A DNA stretch of 64,000 bases from positions 1 through 64,000 of the forward strand of contig JAIUPN010000016.1 in the NCBI GenBank assembly GCA_020160755.1, written 5' to 3'. The position numbers were made by a program, and so were the translations under genes. Below are positions 1-7,535 of this stretch, in pieces; the stretch's first letter is position 1; each line of letters begins with the position of its first letter. Below the pieces are notes generated by a model. That model saw only the letters and a list, made by a program, of their open reading frames with translations, was not told the origin of the DNA and did no database searches. The DNA is from Pseudomonadota bacterium (GTDB lineage Bacteria > Pseudomonadota > Alphaproteobacteria > Sphingomonadales > Sphingomonadaceae).

Positions 1-432
1 CAGGTCGAGCCGCGACAGCTGCGCCGCCAGGGTCCCGCCTTTGCCGATCCGGGTCTCCTCTTCGAGGCGTGTCACCAGGCCATGGCGTTCGGGGCTGCAC
101 CAGACCTGGCCTTCGGACCAGATCGAATGCTGTCTGAGTTCCTCGACCGCGGGGTGGTCGTCGTCGGCGATCTGATCGGGAAGCGGGAGATCGGACGGGT
201 CGAAGATGCGCGTCTCGCAGCCGAAAAGCTGAAGCAGGCGCGCCGTCTCTTCCACGACGAGGCGCGAATAGGAGCGTTCGCGTAAAGACCCGTAGAGGAG
301 GAGGATGCGCGGCGCCGGATCGAGCGGGCCGAGGCCGAGGGCGGGTTGCGCGCGGAGATATTCGGGGCTGAGCGCCGGCAGATGGTCGGGATCGGTAAGC
401 GTGCGCAGGCGATTATGGGTCTGTTCTGTCAT
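1..432 (-). CDS. arsH: ArsH-type NADPH-dependent FMN reductase, 5' part (runs off window)
   Basis: ArsH oxidises trivalent organoarsenicals with NADPH/FMN. The ATG at 432-430 overlaps the acr3 stop by 4 bp (ATGA), so translation is coupled and this is the last visible gene of the ars operon. Residues 1-115 carry clear family signatures: RILLLYGSLRERSYSRL, a LPLPD segment and WSEGQVWCSPERHG. Directly after ERHG the frame stays open but the sequence stops resembling ArsH, where AMTGIMKAQIDWIPLS is expected, and continues to the window edge with an unrelated charged stretch. The N-terminal call is firm. The C-terminal part may belong to a fused or recombined gene, or be an assembly junction near position 85-90. 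Confidence 0.75.
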   Translation of the reverse strand, partial: MTEQTHNRLRTLTDPDHLPALSPEYLRAQPALGLGPLDPAPRILLLYGSLRERSYSRLVVEETARLLQLFGCETRIFDPSDLPLPDQIADDDHPAVEELRQHSIWSEGQVWCSPERHGLVTRLEEETRIGKGGTLAAQLSRLDL

Positions 433-1505
433 GATACCCAGGCTTGTGAAGGAACGGTCGAGGGAAACCAGCGGCGTCCGAGGCGGAAAGCGACGCCGAC
501 GAGGAGAATGAGGATGGGAACCTCGACGAGCGGCCCGATCACGGCGGCGAAGGCGACCGGCGAAGCGAGCCCGAAGGCCGCGATGGCCACCGCGATAGCG
601 AGCTCGAAATTATTGCCTGCGGCGGTGAAGGCGACCGCGGTGGTGCGCGGATAGTCCGCCTCGATGAGCTTGCCCATCCAGAAGCTGATGAGGAATTGGA
701 CGACGAAGTAGATAGTGAGCGGGATCGCGATCCGCGCGACGTCGGCAGGGATGGTGACGATCTCGCCGCCCTTGAGGCTGAACATCGCGACGATCGTGAA
801 CAGCAGCGCGACGAGCGTGATCGGGCCGATCCTGGGCAGGAAGCGCGTCTCGTACCACTCGTCTCCCTTCGCCTTCGTGAGAAAGCGGCGGGTGAGGTAG
901 CCGGCAATGAAGGGAATGCCGAGATAGATGAGAACCGCTTCGGCGATCGTCCAGAAGCTCACGTCGATGACGCTGCCTTCGAGCCCGAACAGCGGCGGCA
1001 GGACGGTCAGGAAGAACCAGGCGTAGATGCTGAAGAAGAGGATCTGGAAGATCGAATTGAAGGCGACGAGCGCCGCGACATATTGATTGTCGCCCTTCGC
1101 GAGCTGGTTCCAGACGATCACCATTGCGATGCAGCGCGCGAGGCCGATCAGGATCAGGCCTGTCATATATTCGGGCTTGTCCGAGAGGAAGATGACCGCG
1201 AGCGCGAACATCAACGCCGGGCCGATGATCCAGTTTTGGATCAGCGAAATCGCCAGAACGCGTTTGTCCTCGAACACGCGCGGCAGCTCGTCGTAACGCA
1301 CGCGGGCAAGCGGCGGATACATCATCAATATGAGGCCGATTGCGATCGGGATGTTCGTCGTTCCGATCGACATGGCGTCGATCGCGGCGGGCAGCCCCTT
1401 GAAGGCCGACCCGAGCAACACGCCGAGGCCCATGGCAAGAAAAATCCAGAGTGTCAGATAGCGGTCGAGGAACGACAGGCGTTCGCGTTTGGCGGCAGTG
1501 GTCAA
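429..1505 (-). CDS. acr3: Acr3-family arsenite efflux permease
   Basis: Exports As(III) across the inner membrane, coupled to proton motive force, after arsenate reduction by ArsC. The protein has about ten hydrophobic helices, the family Cys in GLARCIAMVIVWNQLA (about residue 125) and the late Glu in LVEVPILILL. I chose the TTG at 1505-1503, giving 358 aa, because a GATGAGG Shine-Dalgarno precedes it by 8 nt and it lies just after the arsC stop. An ATG at 1583 in the same frame would overlap arsC by 68 nt and add a non-family N-terminus. Its stop overlaps the arsH start. Confidence 0.93.
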   Translation of the reverse strand: MTTAAKRERLSFLDRYLTLWIFLAMGLGVLLGSAFKGLPAAIDAMSIGTTNIPIAIGLILMMYPPLARVRYDELPRVFEDKRVLAISLIQNWIIGPALMFALAVIFLSDKPEYMTGLILIGLARCIAMVIVWNQLAKGDNQYVAALVAFNSIFQILFFSIYAWFFLTVLPPLFGLEGSVIDVSFWTIAEAVLIYLGIPFIAGYLTRRFLTKAKGDEWYETRFLPRIGPITLVALLFTIVAMFSLKGGEIVTIPADVARIAIPLTIYFVVQFLISFWMGKLIEADYPRTTAVAFTAAGNNFELAIAVAIAAFGLASPVAFAAVIGPLVEVPILILLVGVAFRLGRRWFPSTVPSQAWVS

Positions 1506-1515
1506 GATGCCGGCC

Positions 1516-1944
1516 TCATCCCTGGACGCGATTGCCAGCGGCATCGACGACCCGTTCGCCATCTTCCTTGGAGAAGGCTCCAAGCTGCTGTGCGGGCAGG
1601 ATGTCGAGCACGGCTTCAGACGGGCGGCAGAGCCTGACCCCGAGCGGCGACACGACGAGCGGGCGGTTGATGAGGACGGGATGCTCCATCATCGCATCGA
1701 ACAGGATGTCATCGCTCAGGCTTTCGTTTCCGAGGCCGAGGTCTGCATAAGGCGTGCCCTTCTCGCGGAGCAATTCGCGTGGCTTGATTCCCGCCCGGTC
1801 GATCAGTTGTTCGAGCAGTGCACGAGCCGGCGGCGTTTTTAGATATTCGACGACATGCGGCTCGATCCCGGAATTCCGGATCAGCGCGAGCGTGTTGCGT
1901 GACGTGCCGCAGTCGGGATTGTGGTAGATGATGATGTCGGTCAC
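1516..1944 (-). CDS. arsC: Glutaredoxin-dependent arsenate reductase
   Basis: Reduces As(V) to As(III) using glutathione/glutaredoxin and feeds Acr3. The N-terminus reads YHNPDCGTSRNTL, with catalytic Cys12 in the CGTSRN loop of the E. coli R773 ArsC type. Arginines in VLINRPLVV and RLCRPSE match the substrate-binding positions of the family. The length of 142 aa is usual. The gene lies 12 bp downstream of arsR and 10 bp upstream of the acr3 TTG start, inside one minus-strand operon. Confidence 0.95.
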   Translation of the reverse strand: MTDIIIYHNPDCGTSRNTLALIRNSGIEPHVVEYLKTPPARALLEQLIDRAGIKPRELLREKGTPYADLGLGNESLSDDILFDAMMEHPVLINRPLVVSPLGVRLCRPSEAVLDILPAQQLGAFSKEDGERVVDAAGNRVQG

Positions 1945-1956
1945 ACGCCGGTTCCT

Positions 1957-2286
1957 TCAGCAGCAGGTGAGTTCGGCCAGAAGCGGTTCGCACAGCTCGG
2001 GGCGGCTTTGGCAACAGTCCTTCGCAAGGAAGAGCATCAGTTCTCGGAGCGTATCGATATCGGCTCGCTGTATCTGCTGCCGCCCGAGTTTCTCGGATTT
2101 TACGAGACCGGCTTTCGCGAGCACAGCGAGATGCGTCGAGAAGGTGCTCTGCGTGAGACCCGACGCGTCAACAAGTTCACCGGTCGATAGACCCTCCGGC
2201 TCATGCCGGACAAGAAAGCGGAAGGCTTCGAGACGTGTCGGATGGGCGAGAGCGGCGAGAGCGGGAAGCGCGGAATCGATATTCAT
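1957..2286 (-). CDS. arsR: ArsR-type arsenite-responsive repressor
   Basis: A winged-helix dimeric repressor released from DNA by As(III). The 109-aa protein contains the helix-turn-helix segment GELVDASGLTQSTFSTHL. The metalloid-binding cysteines are C-terminal (Cys91, Cys92, Cys99, plus a terminal CysCys) rather than in helix 3. This matches the Acidithiobacillus-type ArsR with its C95/C96/C102 site, not the R773 CVCDLC type. It is the first gene of arsRC-acr3-arsH, and the operators at 2289-2342 imply autoregulation. The ATG lies only about 10 bp from a -10-like GATAAT, so the mRNA may be nearly leaderless. Confidence 0.95.
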   Translation of the reverse strand: MNIDSALPALAALAHPTRLEAFRFLVRHEPEGLSTGELVDASGLTQSTFSTHLAVLAKAGLVKSEKLGRQQIQRADIDTLRELMLFLAKDCCQSRPELCEPLLAELTCC

Positions 2287-2288
2287 AC

Positions 2289-2342
2289 ATCGGAATTATC
2301 CGATGCGTTGACGCTCGTCAATTCCTATCGGAAATATCCGAT
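2289..2342 (-). promoter_or_regulatory. ars operon promoter with two ArsR operators
   Basis: Two near-identical 16-bp palindromes, ATCGGAATTATCCGAT (2289-2304) and ATCGGAAATATCCGAT (2327-2342), flank a minus-strand -35 TTGACG (2321-2316). A -10-like GATAAT (2300-2295) sits inside the proximal palindrome with a 15-nt spacer. The centres are 38 bp apart. This is the expected architecture for ArsR repression of arsRC-acr3-arsH. Confidence 0.8.
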
Positions 2343-2355
2343 GAATTTAGCCGAG

Positions 2356-2393
2356 TGTCCGCTATTACCCCACTCGTTGGCTAATAGCGGACA
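2356..2393. repeat. 12-bp perfect inverted repeat, GTCCGCT family
   Basis: Arms TGTCCGCTATTA (2356-2367) and TAATAGCGGACA (2382-2393) are separated by a 14-nt loop. The arm core GTCCGCT recurs at 4239-4253 (single copy) and as arms at 10146-10179. It has no T-tract, so it looks more like an intergenic repeat than a terminator. Confidence 0.6.
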
Positions 2394-2441
2394 GTATCCA
2401 ACCGGCCACTTTGGTCTTCAAATCGCCAATCTTTGGACGCC

Positions 2442-2479
2442 AAAAAAGACGCCCGCGCGGCCGAAACCGTGCGGGCGTC
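2442..2479 (-). terminator. Rho-independent terminator on the minus strand
   Basis: Read on the minus strand, GACGCCCGC (2479-2471) pairs with GCGGGCGTC (2456-2448) around a 14-nt loop and is followed at once by TTTTTT (2447-2442). No convincing protein-coding gene lies upstream on that strand between it and 2720, so it may end a small RNA or a short leader transcript. The rest of 2394-2721 shows only an imperfect hairpin at about 2569-2592 and the ribosome-binding site of the next gene. Confidence 0.6.
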
Positions 2480-2721
2480 AGATGAACATCTCGGTTTCCT
2501 GAAAGGACGAGGTCTCCTGGGTCGCACGGCGCATATAATGTTGCGGGCCGGGTGATAATTGTACCGCTGCGCCAAAAAAGATGCCTTGGCGCGCATTGGA
2601 CGTCGACCGCAGGTTGGTTCAAATAGGACCCGTTCTGCAATCGGCCGAGCCATGGCGGGTTGTTCAGCCGGGGTTCGGCTGCGCGCCGCTACGTCCGGTC
2701 CATGATTGAAGGAGACGGGTC

Positions 2722-3096
2722 ATGAAAAAATATATCGCCGCCGCGGTCCTCGCTGCGCTCGCCGTTCCCGTCGGCCCGGCGCTGGCGGATCCGCCGCCCT
2801 GGGCGCCGGCGCACGGCAAGCGCGCCAAGGATCGTGGTCTTTATGACGGATATGGGCGCTATTACGAACCCCGCCGCATTTCGCACAACGACCGTATTTG
2901 GCGGAGCAAGGATGGCCGCTACCACTGCCGCCGCGAGAATGGCACGACCGGATTGATCATTGGCGCCGCCGTCGGTGCGCTCGTCGGGCGCGAACTCGAT
3001 GGCGGGCGTGACCGCACGGTCGGCACGATCATCGGCGCGGCCGGCGGTGGCTTGCTCGGGCGGGCTATCGATCGCGGTGAACTGAAATGCCGCTGA
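2722..3096 (+). CDS. Secreted glycine-zipper (17-kDa surface antigen-like) protein
   Basis: A probable outer-membrane or periplasmic protein of 124 aa. The N-terminus MKKYIAAAVLAALAVPVG...ALA is a signal peptide with predicted cleavage after ALA (about residue 22). The C-terminal half has two glycine-rich hydrophobic segments, GLIIGAAVGALVGRELDGG and GTIIGAAGGGLLGRAID, typical of the Gly-zipper 2TM / Rickettsia 17-kDa antigen family. The Shine-Dalgarno GAAGGAGA lies about 7 nt before the ATG. Function is unknown beyond a likely envelope role. Confidence 0.85.
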   Translation: MKKYIAAAVLAALAVPVGPALADPPPWAPAHGKRAKDRGLYDGYGRYYEPRRISHNDRIWRSKDGRYHCRRENGTTGLIIGAAVGALVGRELDGGRDRTVGTIIGAAGGGLLGRAIDRGELKCR

Positions 3097-3103
3097 TGTG
3101 AAA

Positions 3104-3140
3104 GGACGGCGCGAGAGGGACCAGTCTGCTCGCGCCGTCC
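3104..3140 (+). terminator. Hairpin after the glycine-zipper gene
   Basis: GGACGGCGCGAG (3104-3115) and CTCGCGCCGTCC (3129-3140) are perfectly complementary 12-nt arms with a 13-nt loop, starting 7 nt after the stop codon. There is no T-run, so it could be a weak or Rho-assisted terminator or an mRNA-stabilising hairpin. Confidence 0.45.
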
Positions 3141-3184
3141 CCTGGACACCGCACGCAGTGGGGGTGCGGGCGGTGACGAAAAGT

Positions 3185-3466
3185 CTATTCGACAGTCTGA
3201 TCGCGCAGGCGCCCCAACTTTGTCGCGCGCAGCCCGGGTATGCCCGCCCGGTCGATGGTGCGGCGCCACGATTCCAGCTCTTCGCCGCTGAGGCGGTATC
3301 TTGCGCAGGCGTCGGCCAGCCCGATTAGCCCGCCATCGATCGCGGCAAGCAACTCCGCCTTGCGGCGCGCGACCCAATAGCCTGCCGTCGATGAAGGCAA
3401 ATCGTCGATTGTCAGCGGCCCGACCGGCCCGGCGACCGATGTCGGCCTCGTCGTAAATTCGAGCAC
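3185..3466 (-). CDS. sciP: SciP-like CtrA inhibitor (DUF1153)
   Basis: In Caulobacter, SciP binds the cell-cycle regulator CtrA and blocks its transcriptional activity. The 93-aa product contains the family signature PVGPLTIDDLP...WVARRKAELLAAI, ACARYRLSGEELESW and GLRATKLGRLRD. The GTG start at 3466-3464 is preceded by GGAGAG. An in-frame ATG 31 codons upstream would add an unconserved N-terminus. It is a monocistronic gene convergent with the glycine-zipper gene. Its presence supports an alphaproteobacterial host. Confidence 0.85.
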   Translation of the reverse strand: MLEFTTRPTSVAGPVGPLTIDDLPSSTAGYWVARRKAELLAAIDGGLIGLADACARYRLSGEELESWRRTIDRAGIPGLRATKLGRLRDQTVE

Positions 3467-3708
3467 TGCGAACTCTCCATTCGCTCGGCTGCTGCCGTAT
3501 GAGTGCCCCCCGCGGCAAAGATGCGGTTTTGAGGTTAACAAAAGGTTGCGGAGGGGCATGGGATGCGCCCAACCGTTCGTCGCTCATGGGACGCGACGGG
3601 CCAATTTATGTGCGGGAGGGCGAGCCGCCTGCGGTCCTCTCAACGATTGCCGCTATTGCCAGGCCGGGCGGAATGCTGCAGCATTTTTCCATTAAAAGGG
3701 GGAAACTT

Positions 3709-4164
3709 ATGCGAAATGCGAATATTTTTATGGCGATGGCGCTGGTGGCATCGCCGGCTCAGGCTCAGACGGTGCCGGACCTGCCCGCCAATCCGCTGAA
3801 GGCGATCGATGGCGAATGGTATGGCGTCGACCACAAGATCAAGTTGTCCGTGGCAAATGGCGTGGTAACGATCGTGGAGAACGACACCACTGATCCCTAC
3901 CTCAAGAAGATCGCGGCACCTGCCGGAACCGTCATCGCTCGCATCACGGGCGTGGAATCGACCGGACCCAAGTCGGCGCGGTTCGTCGGCCAATGCCTCG
4001 AATTGATCGACACCTCGCGGTCAGACACGATGGCGTGCCCTGGTCACGCTTTCGTGCAGTCGGCGGCCTACGACGGCAAGCCCGGATTGAAGATCAATTT
4101 CTGGACCGCCGCTTTTCTTCGCAAGGGCAATATTCCCGAGTATCAATGGCAATATCGGAAGTGA
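3709..4164 (+). CDS. Secreted protein of unknown function
   Basis: 151 aa. The first 19 or so residues (MRNANIFMAMALVASPAQAQ) are a signal peptide with an AQA cleavage site. The mature part, with NPLKAIDGEWYGVDHKIKLSVANG and later DTMACPGHAFVQSAAYDGKPG, reads like a small beta-rich periplasmic domain and has two cysteines. The start is set by AGGGGGAAACTT before the ATG. I do not recognise the family; small secreted orphans of this kind are common in sphingomonads. Confidence 0.75.
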   Translation: MRNANIFMAMALVASPAQAQTVPDLPANPLKAIDGEWYGVDHKIKLSVANGVVTIVENDTTDPYLKKIAAPAGTVIARITGVESTGPKSARFVGQCLELIDTSRSDTMACPGHAFVQSAAYDGKPGLKINFWTAAFLRKGNIPEYQWQYRK

Positions 4165-4345
4165 CGGGCGAAAGAGCGGAGCAATAATTTCCGGCAACAA
4201 AATCAGGGGCCGCTTGGGCCAGATCCGATGTGATAGCAGCCCGTCCGCTATCAGCCAATAACCGAGCTGTCGCGGTTCGGATGCCGCGCGGAGGTTTCAA
4301 ATCCCGCCTGATGGGCCATGATCGGGGCAGGCCCACCGATAACCT

Positions 4346-4849
4346 TCATTTGTCGCGACCGGTATTTTCCGGAGCGCGTCGTTCCGTGGTGAATCCGTGC
4401 ATGCCGAACCACCACTGTAATGCGATTATCGCGCCCTTGGCGGGTTGAAGGAACCCGATCATCAAAACGAGCATGGCGGTCACGATTATCGCGGCCAATG
4501 CGATGAGCGACAGCTTCGTGTCCTGAACGAGTGCAATGATGATCGGCGCCATAATATGCCCCGTCAGGAGGATCGCGATATAAGCCGGGAAATCGTCGGC
4601 TTGCTGATGCGTCCAGTCTTGCGCGCACGTGGAGCAAATAAGGACGGGTTTGAGAAAGCGATGAAATAGCTTCGCTTCGTTGCAGCGGGGACAGCGACCG
4701 CGCGCGCCGCGGAGCATCGCTTTCCAGGCCGAGGCAGGAAGCTCCGCGCTTTCCGTCTTAGGATTCCCGTGATTGGCGGAGATCGGTAATTTTCGGGCGT
4801 TGTCCGCACGATAAGAGCGATCCAGAGGCGTTTGCATGAAATCGGGCAT
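4346..4849 (-). CDS. DUF983 zinc-ribbon membrane protein (copy 1)
   Basis: 167 aa. A zinc-ribbon-like CPRC (53-56) and CSTC (72-75) precede two membrane helices (PAYIAILLTGHIMAPIIIAL and LIALAAIIVTAMLVLMIGF), followed by the QPAKGAIIALQWWFGMHGF segment, as in DUF983. DUF983 proteins often sit near cytochrome oxidase assembly genes, but no such genes are adjacent here. A second, diverged DUF983 gene lies at 47617-48057. The gene is monocistronic, and the stretch downstream (4165-4345) shows no gene. Confidence 0.85.
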   Translation of the reverse strand: MPDFMQTPLDRSYRADNARKLPISANHGNPKTESAELPASAWKAMLRGARGRCPRCNEAKLFHRFLKPVLICSTCAQDWTHQQADDFPAYIAILLTGHIMAPIIIALVQDTKLSLIALAAIIVTAMLVLMIGFLQPAKGAIIALQWWFGMHGFTTERRAPENTGRDK

Positions 4850-4926
4850 CAGCCGCCTCCTGCGCGAAGGTGGGAGCAGCGAGCGGCTCCCGCCAAAGCA
4901 AGCATATTCGATATAATGGCGAGCAT

Positions 4927-4988
4927 GATGTATATATACAGCATCGATCCATAATGTTAAGATTGATAAATGATGTATGAAACATCAT
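4927..4988 (+). promoter_or_regulatory. Probable operators of the XRE-SulP operon
   Basis: ATGATGT (4970-4976) and ACATCAT (4982-4988) form a perfect 7-bp inverted repeat with a 5-nt spacer, ending 10 bp before the XRE start codon. A related imperfect palindrome, GATG...CATC around TATATATA, lies at 4927-4945. The region is strongly AT-rich for this genome. Autoregulation by the XRE protein is an inference from position. Confidence 0.55.
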
Positions 4989-4998
4989 AGGAGTCGAT

Positions 4999-5319
4999 AT
5001 GATCACATCGCAGCAGATGCGCGCGGCGCGCGCGCTCCTCGGGATCGACCAGCGCGAGCTTGCCGAACTCGCGGGTCTCTCGCTTCCGACGATCCAGCGC
5101 ATGGAGGCGTCGAACGGCCAGGTCCGCGGTGTCGTCGATACGCTGGTGAAGGTGATTACGGCGCTGGAAAGCGCCGGCATCGAACTGGTCGGCGAATATT
5201 CATCGAGTGTCGGATCCGGGCGCGGCGTGCGGCTTCGCGAGCCCGCCGACGCCGATCCCAAGGCGCCCGGCCGCGCGCTTCTGTCCGCTAAATTTCCGAG
5301 CCGGCCCGCAATCCGGTGA
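4999..5319 (+). CDS. XRE-family helix-turn-helix regulator
   Basis: 106 aa. Residues 4-60 form a Cro/C1-type HTH (QMRAARALLGIDQRELAELAGLSLPTIQRME). The short C-terminal tail has no recognisable ligand domain. The stop TGA overlaps the GTG start of the downstream SulP transporter (GTGA), so the two genes form a coupled operon. The regulator probably controls itself and the transporter through the palindromes just upstream. Confidence 0.88.
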   Translation: MITSQQMRAARALLGIDQRELAELAGLSLPTIQRMEASNGQVRGVVDTLVKVITALESAGIELVGEYSSSVGSGRGVRLREPADADPKAPGRALLSAKFPSRPAIR

Positions 5320-6977
5320 AGTCCGAGGCCTATACGCCGAAGCTCTTCACGGTCTTTCGCGAGGGTTATTCCGTCGCCACATTTCGGGCCGATGCGATCG
5401 CGGGCCTGACGGTTGCCATCGTCGCGTTGCCGCTTGCCATGGCACTCGGTATCGCCAGCGGCGCCTCGCCCGACAAGGGGCTGATTACAGCCGTCGTCGC
5501 GGGTTTCCTGATCTCGGCGCTCGGCGGATCGCGCGTGCAGGTGGGCGGGCCGACCGGCGCCTTCGTCGTCGTGATCTTCAACGTCATCGCGAGCCACGGC
5601 TATGACGGCCTGTTGATCGCGACCCTGCTCGCCGGGCTCATCCTCATCGCGGCGGGACTGCTGCGCTTCGGCCAGATGATCAAATATATCCCGCATCCGG
5701 TGGTGACCGGCTTCACCGCCGGGATCGCGGTCATCATCGCCTCGAGTCAGGTCAAGGATTTCTTCGGCCTCGCCATCGACAAGGTGCCCGCCGATTTCCT
5801 CCCCAAGTGGCAGGCTTATCTGGGGGCGCTGTCCAGCGCGAACTGGGCCGCAATCGGCGTCGGGGGCGGCGCGCTGGCGATCATCATCGCGTTTCGCAAA
5901 TTCGCGCCGCGCCTGCCGGGCTTCCTGATCGCGGTGGTGGTAAGCTCACTCGCGGTGGCACTTTTGAACCTGCCGGTCGACACGATCGGATCGCGCTTTC
6001 CCGACATTCCGGCGGGCCTTCCGTTGCCCTCGTTTCCCGACATCTCGCTCGTCAAGATCAATGCCGTCCTGCCGTCGGCCTTCACGATCGCCTTTCTCGC
6101 CGGGATCGAGGCGCTGCTGTCCGCAGTCGTCGCCGACGGCATGGCCGGTACGCGGCATCGTTCGAACCAGGAACTGGTCGGGCAGGGCGTCGCCAACCTC
6201 GGTTCGGCGCTGTTCGGCGGCCTCCCGGCCACCGGAGCGATTGCGCGCACCGCGACCAATATCCGGTCGGGTGCGAAGACGCCCGTCGCGGGCATGATGC
6301 ACGCGGCCTTTCTGCTCGTCTTCATCCTCTTCGGCACGGACCTGATGGCCTATGTGCCGATGGCGGCGCTCGCCGCGATCCTGTTCATGGTCGCCTGGGG
6401 CATGAGCGAGTATCAGCGTTTCCTCGCGCTGCTGCGGATGCCGAACAGCGACCGGGCGGTGCTGCTCATCACCTTCGGATTGACGGTCCTCGTCGATCTG
6501 ACGGTGGCGATCGCGGTCGGGGTGACGCTCGCGTCGCTGCTTTTCATGGCGCGTATGGCCGAAGCGGTCGAGGTCGATCGAAGCGGGCGGCGCGACGCCG
6601 AACTCGATGCCGAAGATCTCGACCAGCGCGATGACCTGCCGCCGGGCGTCGAGGTGTTCCGGATCGCCGGTCCCTTCTTTTTCGGTGTCGCGGGTGAGCT
6701 GCTCGACACGCTGCGCCGCGTCGGGCAGTCGCCGCGCGTCATCATCTTGCGGATGCGGCTCGTACCGCTCCTCGATGCGAGCGGCGCGCAGGCACTTGAG
6801 GAATTTGTCGAACAGGCCCGGCTCGCGGGCGCGCGGGTGATCGTCTCGGGGGTGCAGCCCCAGCCGCGGGCGATGCTCGGGCGGATCGGCCTTGGCGAAG
6901 CGGCGGGCCGCATCGCCTATGCGGCCGATTATGCGGGCGCGCAGGCGCTCGCGATCGATCTCGCGGGTGCGAAATGA
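5316..6977 (+). CDS. SulP-family anion transporter with STAS domain
   Basis: An inner-membrane symporter or channel of the SLC26/SulP family, transporting sulfate, bicarbonate or a related anion; the substrate cannot be told from the sequence. The 553-aa protein has an N-terminal transporter domain of 12-14 hydrophobic segments starting with FRADAIAGLTVAIVALPLAMALGIASG. The motifs GGSRVQVGGPTGAFVV and GGLPATGAIARTATNIRSGA are classic SulP signatures. A cytoplasmic STAS domain occupies about residues 440-550 (VEVFRIAGPFFFGVAGEL). The GTG start overlaps the XRE stop. Confidence 0.93.
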   Translation: MKSEAYTPKLFTVFREGYSVATFRADAIAGLTVAIVALPLAMALGIASGASPDKGLITAVVAGFLISALGGSRVQVGGPTGAFVVVIFNVIASHGYDGLLIATLLAGLILIAAGLLRFGQMIKYIPHPVVTGFTAGIAVIIASSQVKDFFGLAIDKVPADFLPKWQAYLGALSSANWAAIGVGGGALAIIIAFRKFAPRLPGFLIAVVVSSLAVALLNLPVDTIGSRFPDIPAGLPLPSFPDISLVKINAVLPSAFTIAFLAGIEALLSAVVADGMAGTRHRSNQELVGQGVANLGSALFGGLPATGAIARTATNIRSGAKTPVAGMMHAAFLLVFILFGTDLMAYVPMAALAAILFMVAWGMSEYQRFLALLRMPNSDRAVLLITFGLTVLVDLTVAIAVGVTLASLLFMARMAEAVEVDRSGRRDAELDAEDLDQRDDLPPGVEVFRIAGPFFFGVAGELLDTLRRVGQSPRVIILRMRLVPLLDASGAQALEEFVEQARLAGARVIVSGVQPQPRAMLGRIGLGEAAGRIAYAADYAGAQALAIDLAGAK

Positions 6978-7072
6978 CAGCGGCCCCTGTGAGCGGCAGG
7001 CCATTCGCACGCGCCGTTTCTCGATCGGCCGGCGGCCGGGAAACCCAATTCTGACCAAGTCTGGAGAATGAA

Positions 7073-7378
7073 ATGAGTGACAGTGACGACTATGTCTATG
7101 ACGAGGAAAGCGGCGAGTGGATGCCGGCGTCGGAGCTTGCGGAACGCAAGGCCGCAGCCTCGCAGGTCGAGGTTCGCGACGCGGTCGGGAACCTGCTCGA
7201 GGATGGCGACAGCGTCGCACTGATCAAGGATCTCGAGGTCAAGGGCACCGGCAAGACGCTGAAGGTGGGGACGGTCATCAAGTCGATCCGCCTGACGGGC
7301 GATCCGCAGGAGATCGATTGCCGTCACGAGAGCATCAGGGGGCTCGTCTTGCGCGCCGAGTTCGTGCGCAAGCGCTAG
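7073..7378 (+). CDS. PhnA/YjdM-domain protein
   Basis: 101 aa. The C-terminal 70 residues match the PhnA C-terminal domain: VRDAVGNLLEDGDSVALIKDL...VKGTGKTLKVGTVIKSIRL, then EIDCRHESIRGLVLRAEFVRK. The N-terminal zinc ribbon of full-length YjdM is missing and replaced by the acidic segment SDSDDYVYDEESGEWMPASEL. Despite its old name this family is not a phosphonatase, and its function is unclear. Shine-Dalgarno TGGAGA lies before the ATG. Confidence 0.85.
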   Translation: MSDSDDYVYDEESGEWMPASELAERKAAASQVEVRDAVGNLLEDGDSVALIKDLEVKGTGKTLKVGTVIKSIRLTGDPQEIDCRHESIRGLVLRAEFVRKR

Positions 7379-7535
7379 GTTTTCCGCTTGCGAAGCCTTG
7401 TCGTGGCGGCAGCGGCGCGTGGCTCGTCGCCGGGCCGATCGGTGGAGCCGCAAAGTTCCGCCGGCCTGCCGGGGCCGGATCGACCGGGCCTCGCGATGAC
7501 GTTCCACCACAATACCGAGAAACGGAACTTGCGAC

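Noticed and set aside
2308..2321. TTGACGCTCGTCAA, an FNR-like palindrome in the ars promoter
   Set aside because: It coincides with the -35 element between the two ArsR operators, so the match is better explained as promoter sequence.
2365..2653. Two 90-codon minus-strand frames in the gap before the glycine-zipper gene
   Set aside because: They run through the terminator hairpin, have poor codon bias and no recognisable similarity.
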